Source: Natronoarchaeum philippinense (GTDB lineage: Archaea; Halobacteriota; Halobacteria; Halobacteriales; Natronoarchaeaceae). Taken from it: DNA of 64,000 bases. The stretch covers positions 310,001-374,000 of the forward strand of contig NZ_OBEJ01000001.1 of NCBI RefSeq assembly GCF_900215575.1, in the 5' to 3' direction. Positions within the stretch are counted from its first letter, which is position 1. Each line of letters starts with the position of its first letter. Positions 52,388 to 61,244 of this stretch are shown here, one piece after another. Below the pieces are notes generated by a model. It was not told the origin of the DNA, did no database searches, and saw only the letters and a program-made list of their open reading frames with translations. Position numbers and translations under genes: made by a program.

Positions 52388-52552
52388 TTATCGTTCGGGA
52401 GAAACAGTGAGATCGGTTGCAATCCACGCGTCGCTGTTGCCCTGCTCCGTGAAGACGGTGTTACCCGGAGAGGTTTCACAGGCTGCGACGACCTGCTCGG
52501 TAGTGTCCTCAGCGGCGTCGGCCGTGCGATCGTTGTCTGCCTCGGCGTCCAT
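52388..52552 (-). CDS. 54-residue haloarchaeal protein
   Basis: A leftward ATG at 52552 opens 54 codons ending at TAA 52388-52390, with strong coding bias. The peptide has an acidic N-terminus (DAEADNDRTADAAEDTTEQ), a single Cys in VVAACETSPGNTVF, and WIATDLTVS near the end, a pattern I associate with a conserved group of small haloarchaeal proteins. A DtxR-like palindrome lies 10 bases before its start. It is divergent from thiI and convergent with dpsA. Confidence 0.6.
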   Translation of the reverse strand: MDAEADNDRTADAAEDTTEQVVAACETSPGNTVFTEQGNSDAWIATDLTVSPER

Positions 52553-52561
52553 CGAGTGTGA

Positions 52562-52575
52562 TTAGGTAGGCCTAA
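52562..52575. promoter_or_regulatory. DtxR/IdeR-like palindrome
   Basis: TTAGGTAGGCCTAA has 5-base arms TTAGG and CCTAA and closely resembles the left part of the bacterial DtxR iron box. It lies between the 54-residue gene and thiI; an extra half-site CGCCTAA occurs about 20 bases to the right. It probably controls the leftward gene in response to iron or manganese. Confidence 0.45.
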
Positions 52576-52699
52576 ATCTAAAAGGGTTTTGGTCCGCCTA
52601 AGACTCAGCCGACGGAGGTGTCTCGATAGCTGGCGTCGCACCGAGGCGTCCGACCGGCCGTCCAAAGCGCGTATATTGGACGACCGAGTACGGGCGGGC

Positions 52700-53899
52700 A
52701 TGCAACCACCGGGAGCGGACACGGTGCTCGTCCGCCACGGGGATCTCAACACCAAGAGCAGGCAGGTTCAGGGGGCCATGGAGCGGCGTCTCGTCGCCAA
52801 TCTGCAGGCGCTGCTGGCCGACCGCGGCGTCGACGCCGAGGTCGAACGGCGCTGGTCGCGGCCGTTGATCCACACGAGCGAGCGACAGATTGAGGACGCC
52901 CTCGACGCCGCAACGAGCGCGCCCGGCGTCGTCTCGGCCAGCGCAGTGCGGGCCGTTCCCGCGGAGCGCCAAGCCATCGAGACGACGCTTGCGGAGGCCG
53001 CCCGCGAGCACTACCACGAGGGCGCGTTCGCTGTGAGGGGGCGCCGAGCCGACAAGAGCGTGCCCTTCGACAGCGAGGACGCCCAGCGCTTCGGCGGGAC
53101 GGCCATCTGGGAGGCCGTCGAGGACGAGTTCGAGCCCGAGGTCGATCTCGACGACCCCGATCTGGAGTTTTTCGTCGAAATCCGCGACGGCGAGGCGTTC
53201 GTCTTTCTGGAGAAAGTCCCGGGACCGGGCGGGCTGCCGCTCGGCACGCAGGACCCCGTCGTCGCGCTGATCAGCGGCGGCATCGACTCGCCGGTCGCCG
53301 CCTTCGAGGTGATGCGCCGTGGCAGTCCGATCGTCCCCGTCTACCTCGATCTGGGCGACTACGGCGGCGTCGACCACCGCGAGCGGGCCGTCGACTCCGT
53401 GCGAACCCTCGCGTCGTACGCGCCGAACCACCCCTTCGACCTACGCATCGTCGACGCCGACGAGACCGTCGATCTCCTCGCAGACCGATTCGAGGCGGGC
53501 CGGATGCTCGCCTTCCGGCGGTACATGTACCGCGTCGCCGAGCGCGTCGCCGAGGAGACCGGCGCCGTCGGCATCGTCACCGGCGAGGCTATCGGCCAGA
53601 AGTCGAGCCAGACGACCAGCAACCTCGGTGTGACGAGCAGCGCGACGACGCTTCCGATTCATCGACCGCTGTTGACCGTCGACAAGCAGGAACTGATCGA
53701 GCGTGCCAAAGACGTGGGGACGTACTCGACGGCGACGATCCCGGCGGGCTGTAACCGCTTTGCTCCAGATCAGGCCGAAACCCACGGCGACCTAGCGTCG
53801 ATCGAAGCCCGCGAGCCCGACGACCTGTTCGAGCGCGCCGAGCGCGACGCCGACGCCGCAGAGGTCGTCGGACTCGGTCGCGGCGCCAACGGCATCTGA
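52700..53899 (+). CDS. thiI: tRNA uracil 4-sulfurtransferase ThiI
   Basis: A 399-residue enzyme that forms 4-thiouridine at position 8 of tRNA and may serve thiamine synthesis. An N-terminal ferredoxin-like and THUMP region (about 1-165) is followed by the PP-loop ALISGGIDSPVAAFEVMRRG near 190. EAIGQKSSQTTSNL and the later PAGCNRFAPDQAETH, with the probable catalytic Cys, are family landmarks. No rhodanese domain is present, as in other archaeal forms. ATG 52700 starts at the first conserved strand (TVLVRHGDLNTKSRQ). Confidence 0.92.
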   Translation: MQPPGADTVLVRHGDLNTKSRQVQGAMERRLVANLQALLADRGVDAEVERRWSRPLIHTSERQIEDALDAATSAPGVVSASAVRAVPAERQAIETTLAEAAREHYHEGAFAVRGRRADKSVPFDSEDAQRFGGTAIWEAVEDEFEPEVDLDDPDLEFFVEIRDGEAFVFLEKVPGPGGLPLGTQDPVVALISGGIDSPVAAFEVMRRGSPIVPVYLDLGDYGGVDHRERAVDSVRTLASYAPNHPFDLRIVDADETVDLLADRFEAGRMLAFRRYMYRVAERVAEETGAVGIVTGEAIGQKSSQTTSNLGVTSSATTLPIHRPLLTVDKQELIERAKDVGTYSTATIPAGCNRFAPDQAETHGDLASIEAREPDDLFERAERDADAAEVVGLGRGANGI

Positions 53900-53913
53900 T
53901 CTAGCGCAGCCTG

Positions 53914-54702
53914 TCAGAACGGCGCCCGGGCGAGCAGCGGCTTCGCGCTCGGCGCGATCTCGAAGGAAAATCGCTCTTTGTCCTCGATTCCGCGTCCCGA
54001 CGGACCACGAGCGAACACGTTCTGCGTGTACTGCAGACCTCTTATTTCGACATCCTCGGCAAGCGCCTCCGCGATGACGACTACCCGTAGCTCCTCGCCC
54101 GACTCGACGGCGATATCAGAGCCCGTCCAACCGTCCGGAAGCTTGGGCTCCGACGGGCGGTACTCCTCAGCGCTTTCGTAGGCGTTGTCGTCGCTGCCGA
54201 CGAACGAGAGCGACTGGGTCCCCCGCCAGCGGACGGTCCGATCGCTCGTGTTCTCGACGGTCAGAAACGCGACGGGTCGATCGTCGTCGCCATCGGCCGG
54301 CAACGCGTGGTCGGCAACGAGTTTAGCTAGGTCAGCGCTGTCGTCGACTCCCACTAATCGTAGCGTCAGGTACTCGCCACGGAGTTCCAGCCCAACTCCG
54401 TTCGTGCAGGTGATCGCCGTCGAATCGTCGTGGATCGTCGCCTCAGCGCCGGCTCCTGCTCCGGGATGGCAGGTCGCCGTACCGCCGTCGGTCGACGCGC
54501 GCCGTCCCGCCCGAGCGCGTGCTGCCCGCGCTGCGGCGTCGTCGGCTTGGATCGACTCGTAGGCCTTCTTGATCCGAATGAACTCCTCGGTCGTGCCCCC
54601 CTGATCCGGGTGATGAGACTTCATCAGCGACCGGTAGGCGTCGCGGACAGCGTCGTCGCCGGCACCCGGAGCAACGCCGAGAACGTTGTACGGACTATCC
54701 AT
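53914..54702 (-). CDS. J-domain protein with C-terminal DUF4352-like beta domain
   Basis: A 262-residue protein starting at ATG 54702. The N-terminus is a short J domain (YNVLGVAPGAGDDAVRDAYR) with the HPD tripeptide in SHHPDQGG. After an Ala/Arg helix and a linker, a beta-sandwich follows (RPVAFLTVENTSDRTVRWRG, ELRVVVIAEALAEDVEIRGL). J domains stimulate DnaK-type chaperones. No zinc-finger domain of classical DnaJ is present, so it is a specialised J protein of unknown client. Confidence 0.78.
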   Translation of the reverse strand: MDSPYNVLGVAPGAGDDAVRDAYRSLMKSHHPDQGGTTEEFIRIKKAYESIQADDAAARAARARAGRRASTDGGTATCHPGAGAGAEATIHDDSTAITCTNGVGLELRGEYLTLRLVGVDDSADLAKLVADHALPADGDDDRPVAFLTVENTSDRTVRWRGTQSLSFVGSDDNAYESAEEYRPSEPKLPDGWTGSDIAVESGEELRVVVIAEALAEDVEIRGLQYTQNVFARGPSGRGIEDKERFSFEIAPSAKPLLARAPF

Positions 54703-54824
54703 CTTAATCCTCTTCTCTACTCGCGAGTAAAAATATTTTTTGCAAAGCTTCTGTATATCTATAATATTGGCCGCCGAACACCGACCGACAGTACGACGAG
54801 CCCCGGGCGCTGGGGCCCACGCCG

Positions 54825-55094
54825 TCAGAACGAAACGGCGTCCCGGTGCCAGCCGGGATCCTCGCCCGTCTGATCGATCAGCTCTGATCGACACGCCGGG
54901 CAGTAGTCCGGCGTTCCGGATTCGTTTCGGGGAACGTACACCGCGCCGCCACACTCAACGCACGCGTCGGGAACGATCGTCACGCAGTCCGCACAGACGT
55001 TGAAGTCGTCGACCGTGAGTTCGCGCAGGGGTTCGAGTTGTTTGTCCAAGAGGTACTCGTCGATGACCGCCTGACAGTTTTGGCACGGTTGCAT
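54825..55094 (-). CDS. Small zinc-ribbon protein
   Basis: An 89-residue protein starting at ATG 55094; the frame continues to 55151 without homology. Four Cys pairs are visible: CQNC, CADC, CVEC and CPAC, enough for two zinc sites. The spacing is that of tandem zinc ribbons. It stands alone between the J-domain gene and the divergent peroxiredoxin gene. Nucleic-acid or protein binding is likely, but no specific role can be given. Confidence 0.72.
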   Translation of the reverse strand: MQPCQNCQAVIDEYLLDKQLEPLRELTVDDFNVCADCVTIVPDACVECGGAVYVPRNESGTPDYCPACRSELIDQTGEDPGWHRDAVSF

Positions 55095-55256
55095 GGCGAT
55101 GCCTGTAGAGAGATGTGACCACACCACATAGGTTTGACGCCCGCGGTACACTTCGCCGTTCGACGCCGAACACCGGCTGTCGGATGTCCGACTGGCTCGC
55201 TCGGCCGGAGAACGTTCGGCAGGTGGATCCTTTGTCTCGGAGCCCGTAGCCGTCGT

Positions 55257-55748
55257 ATGCTCGACGTAGGCGAGTCAGCGCCCGAGTTCACGCTCCCGAA
55301 GGCAGGCGGCGACGTGTACAACGACATCGAGCCGTTCGACCTCGCGGACGCGCTGGGCGATGGCCCGGTCGTCTTAGCGTTCTTCCCGGCGGCGTTCACC
55401 AGCGGCTGTACCGCCGAGATGTGCGCCTTCCGGGATTCGATGCATCGCTTCGACGACCTCGACGCCGACGTGTACGGCATCAGCGTCGACCTCCCACCGG
55501 CGCAGAACGTCTGGATTCTACGGGAGGAACTCGACTTCCCGATGCTGTCCGATTGGGACCACGAAGTCATTCACGACTACGGCGTCATCGAACCCGAGAT
55601 GTACGGCCAGTTCGAGGCGGCCCGACGAAGCATCTTCGTCCTCGACGCCGCGGGAACGGTCGCGTATCGGTGGGTCGAAGGCGAGGGAGAGACGGACTTC
55701 GAGGCGGTCGTCGAGACGGTGCGGGACGCCGTTGCCGAGGTTGCGTGA
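55257..55748 (+). CDS. Peroxiredoxin (AhpC/TSA, BCP-like)
   Basis: A 163-residue peroxidase. The active site FFPAAFTSGCTAEMCAFRD holds the peroxidatic Cys in the second turn, with a second Cys five residues on. Conserved elements include SAPEFTLPKAGGD, YGISVDLPPAQNVW and RRSIFVLDAAGTVAYRW. It removes hydrogen peroxide and organic hydroperoxides using thiols. The start at ATG 55257 precedes the first strand directly. Confidence 0.9.
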   Translation: MLDVGESAPEFTLPKAGGDVYNDIEPFDLADALGDGPVVLAFFPAAFTSGCTAEMCAFRDSMHRFDDLDADVYGISVDLPPAQNVWILREELDFPMLSDWDHEVIHDYGVIEPEMYGQFEAARRSIFVLDAAGTVAYRWVEGEGETDFEAVVETVRDAVAEVA

Positions 55749-55795
55749 GGTGGACAGTTGCTGCTGGTGGTTCGATGGAGCGGAGACTGTAAAGA

Positions 55796-55809
55796 TAGTC
55801 CCGGGCGGA
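55796..55809. repeat. 14-bp copy of the tRNA-Gln 3' end
   Basis: TAGTCCCGGGCGGA occurs at 55796-55809 and again at 55895-55908, where it is the discriminator base, acceptor stem and start of the T stem of the tRNA-Gln gene. The copies are 99 bases apart and in the same orientation. Such duplications of tRNA ends are typical products of integration, so this may be a scar. No gene lies between them. Confidence 0.45.
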
Positions 55810-55894
55810 CGAACCACGAAGGCTCGAATCCTCTCGCCTTCTGCTTCGAATCCACCGTCCGCTATTCGCTGCTCACGTTCGTTCGTCGCAAAAG

Positions 55895-55998
55895 TAGTCC
55901 CGGGCGGATTCGAACCGCCGTCATAGGCTGTCTTCCGCGATAGGCGCGAACCGATCACGTCCAAAGGCCCATATGATTGGCCACTACACCACGGGACT
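55895..55998 (-). tRNA. tRNA-Gln (anticodon UUG) with 31-base intron
   Basis: Read leftward, AGTCCCG pairs with CGGGACT to make the acceptor stem, the T arm is GGCGG-TTCGAAT-CCGCC, and the anticodon stem TGGGC/GCCTA encloses CTTTGG-A, giving anticodon UUG. An intron of 31 bases at 55930-55960 interrupts the loop between positions 37 and 38, the canonical archaeal site, and would be cut at a bulge-helix-bulge. The mature length is 73. The discriminator base is A; CCA is not encoded. Confidence 0.9.
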
Positions 55999-56034
55999 TC
56001 GCATCCCGGTCTACCCACTGGCAGCACAATAGTG

Positions 56035-56787
56035 TTACTTTTTGCTGTCGTCACTGAGTGCCATCTCCCCCTCTTCTACACCCCTATGGCAACTGCGGCA
56101 CAGGGTTACTACGTTATCCATTGTGTGTGCTTGCTCGACGCTATCGAACTCGCGTACCGGTGTGAGATGGTGTACGTCGGGATTACGACCCAAATCGTCT
56201 TTGTTCCGTCCGCAAGCTTGGCATTCATAATCGTCACGTCTGCGTGCAGCACGTCTGATACGCCACCAAGACTGGCCATAGTTGATTGGACCTCCCTTCC
56301 ACTGGTGATGATCCGAACCCACAACGTTCTCTGAGAGCCACTGACCGTAGCAGTTCATATTGCAAAAAAATCCCCGCTTATTATCCTCTTCTTCTGAGGG
56401 AAGAACTTGCTTCTTTTCTCCACAATGACCGCATTCTACGGTGTTTCTTGGTTCTTTCTTCTGAGGATTGTCTGGAAGTAGGCCTTTAGCAGACTCAACA
56501 CAGTCTGGGCAGTATGTCCCCTCTTTGTTTGATGGATAATAAGAAAAGGTAGAGCTACAGGTTTCGCAGACAGCTATGGATTTCTCATCTTCCCAATTAC
56601 CATTGTGTTCCCCTGCGTTTGGATTGCAATCATCACAAAATTTCCTGCGTGCCTTTGAATCGTAAAAGTCTGCCCCACACCCCTTGCAGCACCGGTTTGG
56701 CAAAGGCTCGTCGTGAACGATTGTATGATGTTGGCGTACTCCCTGCATTGTAGACAGAGTTTTTCCACATGAGGGGCACTCAGACAT
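56035..56787 (-). CDS. HNH endonuclease with several zinc fingers
   Basis: A 250-residue protein. The N-terminus is a C2H2-like finger (CPSCGKTLSTMQGVRQHHTI), followed by Cys pairs CKGCG, CDDC, CETC, CPDC, CGHC and CNMNC. The C-terminal HNH nuclease reads YECQACGRNKDD, then PDVHHLTPVREFD, and VVTLCRSCHRGVEEGE. The DNA is markedly AT-rich compared with neighbours on both sides, suggesting recent transfer. It resembles free-standing homing-type endonucleases. It begins 36 bases past the 5' end of the tRNA-Gln. Confidence 0.85.
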   Translation of the reverse strand: MSECPSCGKTLSTMQGVRQHHTIVHDEPLPNRCCKGCGADFYDSKARRKFCDDCNPNAGEHNGNWEDEKSIAVCETCSSTFSYYPSNKEGTYCPDCVESAKGLLPDNPQKKEPRNTVECGHCGEKKQVLPSEEEDNKRGFFCNMNCYGQWLSENVVGSDHHQWKGGPINYGQSWWRIRRAARRRDDYECQACGRNKDDLGRNPDVHHLTPVREFDSVEQAHTMDNVVTLCRSCHRGVEEGEMALSDDSKK

Positions 56788-56940
56788 TTGTTTCTGTTAT
56801 TGGTGGATGAATACTTTGATTTTACGCTGCCAAAAATGTCACTATAGATACCTTTTTAACACCGTCCTTTGTATCCAACCATCCACAGTACGAAGCCCAC
56901 AACCCGAGTGCTTTTCCCCCCGGACGCCCGACCCAAGCGC

Positions 56941-59598
56941 GTGCAGATACGGGGAGAGATCGTCGACGTTGGCGACGTGCGGGAGATTTCGACGCAGTAC
57001 GGCGAGCGCGATCTCGCCGAGGTGAGCGTGCGCCGCGACGACGCCGCCGATCCCGAGACGGTCACGCTGTGGGGCAAGTGGGCCGAGACCGCCGAGTACG
57101 TCGAGGCGGGCATGGAACTGGTCGTCACTGACGCCGAGCGCGACGACTACGACGGCGAGCAGCGGTACGCGACGACCGGCGACTCCTTCGTCGTCGTCGA
57201 GCCGTCCTTTCTGGTCAACGTCACCGACGTTCGGTCGTGGGTCCAGTGCCCGCGGATGTACTACCTCAACAAAATTTCGGGCATCCCGCTGAACTACCCC
57301 GTCGTCAAGGGGACGATCGTCCACGAGGTGTTCGGCGACCTGCTTCGGGGACGGAGCCTCGACGACGCCGTCGAGGATCGAGTCGCCGAGGCCGGCCTCG
57401 AACTCGGACTGCTCGGCCGCGAGGCCGACGCCGTCGCCGAGGAGGTGCGCCAGAACGCCGCGGCGATCGACGGCTGGCTCGCACAGGGAACGCTTTCGGA
57501 CACCGACCAGTGGCGCAGCGAGCAGTTGCTGATCAGCCATCGCTTTGGCATCAAGGGCCGGGCCGACGCGATCCGGCGGGGGATGCCGGTCGAGCTCAAG
57601 ACCGGTAAGAACACCAACCGCGAGCCGCGGTTTCAGGACAAGATTCAGGCGGCTTGCTACGGCCTGCTGCTCAAGGAGAAGGGCGTCCCCGCCGACACAG
57701 GGACGCTGCTGTATACCAAAAACACGACGCTCGATCGCGGCGAGGCCACGGGCGATCTCTCGCCGGCCAAGGAGTTCTCGATCGGCGCCGGCCTCCGGGA
57801 CTTCGTCGTCCGCGCCCGCAACGAGATCGCGGCGATGGAACACGGCATGCGCGTGCCGACGGGCCACGAGGCCGACGCCAACTGCGAGTACTGCTTCGAG
57901 CAGGACGCCTGCATGGTCGTCTCCGGCCGGCTGGATCAGGAATCGAAGGCCGGCCAGATCGGCCGCGCCGTCCCCGACGAAGAACAGGAGTACTTCGAGC
58001 GCTTCTACGAGCTCCTCGAAACCGAGCGCCGAACGGTCCACGCCGAGTACGCCAAACTCTGGGAGCAGACCGCCGCCGAGCGAGCCGACGACGACCGCGC
58101 AGTGATCGGCCTCGACTATCTCGGTAAGTCCGAACTCCCCGGCGGTCGCTGGGAGCTTCGCGCCGAGCGATCGGGCGACGCCGTCTCGAAGATCCGCGAG
58201 GGCGACGTGGTGCTGGCCAGCGACGGCGACCCGGTCGACGGCCACGCCGAACTCGGGCGCGTCGAGCGCCTCGGCACCGACGAGATCGTCGTCTCGACCG
58301 ACGAGCCCGTCGAGTTTTCCCGGATCGACGTGTACCCCTCGGAGCTGTCGGTCGACCGGATGTTGACCGCGCTCCACGACGCCGTCCTCAAGGGCGACCC
58401 GCGCCGGAAGGACGTGCTGTTCGGGCGCACGGAGCCCAAATTCGGACGCACTTCCGAGACGTTCATCGACAACAACGACGCCCAAGACGAGGCCGTCCGG
58501 AAGGCCGTCACCGCGGACGATCTCGCGCTGATCCACGGCCCGCCGGGCACCGGCAAGACCTACACGATCGCTCAGGCTGTCCGTGCGATGGTCGACCGGG
58601 GCGAGCGCGTGCTGCTCTCGGCGTTTACGAACCGCGCGGTCGACAACGCCATCGAGGCGCTGCGAGAGCAGGGCTTCGAGGAGATCGTCCGCGTCGGGAC
58701 GAAAAGCGGCGTCCGAGAGGACATGCTCGATCTCCGACTCGACGAGCGCGGCGATCCCGAGGAACGCGCCGCGGAACTCGAAGACGCGCCGGTCGTCGCG
58801 GCGACGACGGCGACCTGCGGATCGCGCGTGATGAGCGAGCAGTCGTTCGACGCCGCCGTCGTCGACGAGGCCTCGCAACTCACCGAGCCGAACACGCTCG
58901 CCGCGATCAACCTCGCCGACCGGTTCGTGCTGGTCGGCGACCACCACCAGCTCCCGCCGGTCGTCCGGAGCGAAACCGAACTCTCGACCTCGTTGTTCGA
59001 GCGCATGATCGACGAGTACCCCGCGGCGTCGGTGATGCTCGACCGCCAGTACCGGATGGCCCAGCGCATTCAGGCGTTCGCGTCGCGGGAGTTCTACGAC
59101 GGCGAGTTGCGGCCCGCGACGCCCGAGGTCGCCGGTCGAAGCCTCTCCGATCTCGACGGCGTCGACGCCGACGCGCTCCCCACCGACCTCCGAGGCCGCG
59201 TGACGATGCTCGACGTGGAGGGCGACGCCGGCCGCCACACCGACGCCGTCGAAGCCGAGCGCGTCGCCGAGGCCATCGAGCGCTTCGGCGCCGCAGGCAT
59301 CGGCCACGACCGGATCGCCGTGATCGCGCCGTTCCGCGCGCAGGTCGCGGAGATCTCACGCAAAGTGCCCGACGGCGTCGCCGTCGACACGGTCGACCGG
59401 TTTCAGGGATCGAGCAAAGACGTCGTGATCGTCTCTTTCGTCGCCACCGACGGCCTCGACAGCCCGATCTTCGAGGACTATCGGCGCATCAACGTCGCGC
59501 TCACCCGAGCCAAGCGCTCGCTCGTGCTCGTCGGCGACGCCGACGCGCTGGCCACCCACGACCGGTACGCTCGGATGGTCGAGTGGGCCGAGAAGTGA
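56941..59598 (+). CDS. Dna2-type nuclease-helicase (RecB-like nuclease plus SF1 helicase)
   Basis: An 885-residue protein; GTG 56941 (VQIRGEIVDVGD) is preferred to ATG 56869, which adds 24 unlike residues. An OB-like N-terminus is followed by a RecB/Cas4 nuclease: VHEVFGDLL, GRADAIRR, ELKTGKN and QAACYG. Four Cys (VQCPRMYY, then CEYCFEQDAC) can hold an iron-sulfur cluster. The helicase has GPPGTGKT, VDEASQL, GDHHQLPP, DRQYRM, DRFQGSSKDVV and LTRAKRSL. It probably processes DNA ends in replication and repair. Confidence 0.9.
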   Translation: MQIRGEIVDVGDVREISTQYGERDLAEVSVRRDDAADPETVTLWGKWAETAEYVEAGMELVVTDAERDDYDGEQRYATTGDSFVVVEPSFLVNVTDVRSWVQCPRMYYLNKISGIPLNYPVVKGTIVHEVFGDLLRGRSLDDAVEDRVAEAGLELGLLGREADAVAEEVRQNAAAIDGWLAQGTLSDTDQWRSEQLLISHRFGIKGRADAIRRGMPVELKTGKNTNREPRFQDKIQAACYGLLLKEKGVPADTGTLLYTKNTTLDRGEATGDLSPAKEFSIGAGLRDFVVRARNEIAAMEHGMRVPTGHEADANCEYCFEQDACMVVSGRLDQESKAGQIGRAVPDEEQEYFERFYELLETERRTVHAEYAKLWEQTAAERADDDRAVIGLDYLGKSELPGGRWELRAERSGDAVSKIREGDVVLASDGDPVDGHAELGRVERLGTDEIVVSTDEPVEFSRIDVYPSELSVDRMLTALHDAVLKGDPRRKDVLFGRTEPKFGRTSETFIDNNDAQDEAVRKAVTADDLALIHGPPGTGKTYTIAQAVRAMVDRGERVLLSAFTNRAVDNAIEALREQGFEEIVRVGTKSGVREDMLDLRLDERGDPEERAAELEDAPVVAATTATCGSRVMSEQSFDAAVVDEASQLTEPNTLAAINLADRFVLVGDHHQLPPVVRSETELSTSLFERMIDEYPAASVMLDRQYRMAQRIQAFASREFYDGELRPATPEVAGRSLSDLDGVDADALPTDLRGRVTMLDVEGDAGRHTDAVEAERVAEAIERFGAAGIGHDRIAVIAPFRAQVAEISRKVPDGVAVDTVDRFQGSSKDVVIVSFVATDGLDSPIFEDYRRINVALTRAKRSLVLVGDADALATHDRYARMVEWAEK

Positions 59599-59635
59599 CC
59601 GACCGACATATGTCGGTGGCTTGTGACTCCCACCT

Positions 59636-59851
59636 ATGACTGATGCAGACTCCTCGCCGGTGATCGAGACGCGCTTTGCGGTTGCTGCGGTCGGCATCAC
59701 CACCATCCTCGGCGTCGGCTTCGCGCCGGCCGCCGCCGTCCTCGGCTCGTCGACTGTCTCCGAGCCGGTACTACTCGGACTGATCGCCGGGCTCCCGACG
59801 GTGATCGTTGGCTTTCTCGCGATGGGGCACCTAGCCTACCACTACGGCTGA
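59636..59851 (+). CDS. Small two-helix membrane protein
   Basis: A 71-residue protein with two helices (FAVAAVGITTILGVGFAPAA and LLGLIAGLPTVIVGFLAMGH) joined by a short loop. It starts 37 bases after the Dna2 gene. No family or function is recognised; small proteins of this shape are common in haloarchaea. Confidence 0.6.
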   Translation: MTDADSSPVIETRFAVAAVGITTILGVGFAPAAAVLGSSTVSEPVLLGLIAGLPTVIVGFLAMGHLAYHYG

Positions 59852-59895
59852 GCCGTCACGAACCGTTTTTGCCGCCGCGCCGACTACCTCCTCGC

Positions 59896-60294
59896 GTGAC
59901 CGACTACGACGACCTGCCCGACGACTGGGTGGTCTGGAACGACGAGCCCGACGGGCGCAGCGTGCTCGCCTACCGCCCCGACGTGTTCGACTCGCAGGCG
60001 TTCCCGCCCGAGTGCATGCCGACGATCTACCTCACCAGCGGTCGCCCCTCCCGGCGACCCGCCGGATCGGACCCGGTCGAGTCCGGACGGGACTGGCACG
60101 TCACGCTGTATCTCGAACCCGACGTGGAGCGCTCGGACGATCGCTACGAGAGCCGTGACGACGCCGTCGCGGGGGTCGTCGACCTCGCCGCGCGCTTTGC
60201 CGACGGCGACATCGATTACCGAGCGCTGTATCAGGTGCCCCGCGAGGACTACTTCGAGAAGCTCGACGAACTGACGGGCCGAGAGAAGGCGTAG
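59896..60294 (+). CDS. DUF5820-like haloarchaeal protein
   Basis: A 132-residue protein with GTG start 59896 (VTDYDDLPDDWVVWNDEPDG). Landmarks are AYRPDVFDSQAFPPECMPTI, YLTSGRP, WHVTLYLEPDVE and ALYQVPREDYFEKLDEL. It matches a conserved haloarchaeal protein family without known function, which I name with moderate certainty. It is soluble and alpha/beta in character. Confidence 0.7.
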   Translation: MTDYDDLPDDWVVWNDEPDGRSVLAYRPDVFDSQAFPPECMPTIYLTSGRPSRRPAGSDPVESGRDWHVTLYLEPDVERSDDRYESRDDAVAGVVDLAARFADGDIDYRALYQVPREDYFEKLDELTGREKA

Positions 60295-60326
60295 AACGAG
60301 GACTGAGACCGCAACGCCCTTCGCAG

Positions 60327-61244
60327 CTACGACGTGCCGACGGCCGGGTCGGTCCCGTCCCGGTACTGCAACAATGCTTTCTCCTTCGACTTGGCTTCGA
60401 GCATCACGTCGGCGCCGTCGAGCAGCCAGTCGGGAACCGTCGAGACGTACTCGGCGTGGGCCTGCGGACGCGCGTCTTCTCCGTACAGCCGTGCTGGCTC
60501 GGAGTAGTGTGCGATCGGCCGCACGTCGCCCCACGTCTCGGCAGCCAGTTCGAAGGCCTCCCTGTACGTGCGTCCCCGACTCGTGAACTGGTGGTGGTGG
60601 TAATCGAACACGACGGGCACGCCGAGCGGTTCCGCGACCGCCTCGACCAGTTCGGGGACGCTCCAGAGGCCCTCCTTGTCGTCGTTCTCGACCGTCAGTC
60701 GCTCGCGAGCGGCGGGCGAGAGGCGGTTCACGGCCTCCCGGAAGCGAGCGGCTGTGGCTTCTTTGTCGCCGTAGTGGGCGCCGATGTGAACGTTGATGCT
60801 GTAGTACGGCGTCCGGGGCAGGTCGAACAAGTCGAGCCACGCGCCGTGGACTTCGAGGTCGCGGAGGGAGTTCTCGACGGTCTCGGCGGACTCGCTGGCG
60901 AGCTTGCACCAGTGGCTCGGGTGAAAGGTGAATCGAACATCGTTCTCGCGGATCAGTCGGCCACACTCGGCGGCGATCCGTTCGATCTCGTCGTAGTCCG
61001 GCAGGTCGGTCAGCTCGAACTCGGAGTTCCACGGGACCAGATCGGACGTGCAGCGGTAGAAGTAGATGTCGTGGTCGACGTTCCAGCGCAGAATGTCGTA
61101 CAGATCGGAGAAGTTCTGCAGCGCGAGTTCGGACGCGTAGTCGAGCCCCCGCGACTCCCACGTCTTCCGTTGCATCCCGCGATTGCATCGCAGCGGGGGC
61201 TCGTGCTCTCTCAGCGTCCGATTCAGACAGGCGTATCCCAACAT
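60327..61244 (-). CDS. UV DNA damage endonuclease (UvsE/UvdE-like)
   Basis: A 305-residue TIM-barrel enzyme starting at ATG 61244 (MLGYACLNRTL). Metal ligands of the family appear in FTFHPSHWC, SINVHIGAHYGDKE, LTVENDDKE (Glu), VVFDYHHHQF and RPIAHYSEPA. It nicks DNA 5' of UV photoproducts as a light-independent alternative to photolyase, fitting life under strong sunlight. The frame is open further upstream, but residues before 61244 do not match. Confidence 0.88.
   Translation of the reverse strand: MLGYACLNRTLREHEPPLRCNRGMQRKTWESRGLDYASELALQNFSDLYDILRWNVDHDIYFYRCTSDLVPWNSEFELTDLPDYDEIERIAAECGRLIRENDVRFTFHPSHWCKLASESAETVENSLRDLEVHGAWLDLFDLPRTPYYSINVHIGAHYGDKEATAARFREAVNRLSPAARERLTVENDDKEGLWSVPELVEAVAEPLGVPVVFDYHHHQFTSRGRTYREAFELAAETWGDVRPIAHYSEPARLYGEDARPQAHAEYVSTVPDWLLDGADVMLEAKSKEKALLQYRDGTDPAVGTS

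Noticed and set aside
56842-59307. An 821-codon frame antisense to the Dna2-type gene
   Set aside because: The sense strand carries all nuclease and helicase motifs; the antisense frame has none and arises from GC-rich third positions.
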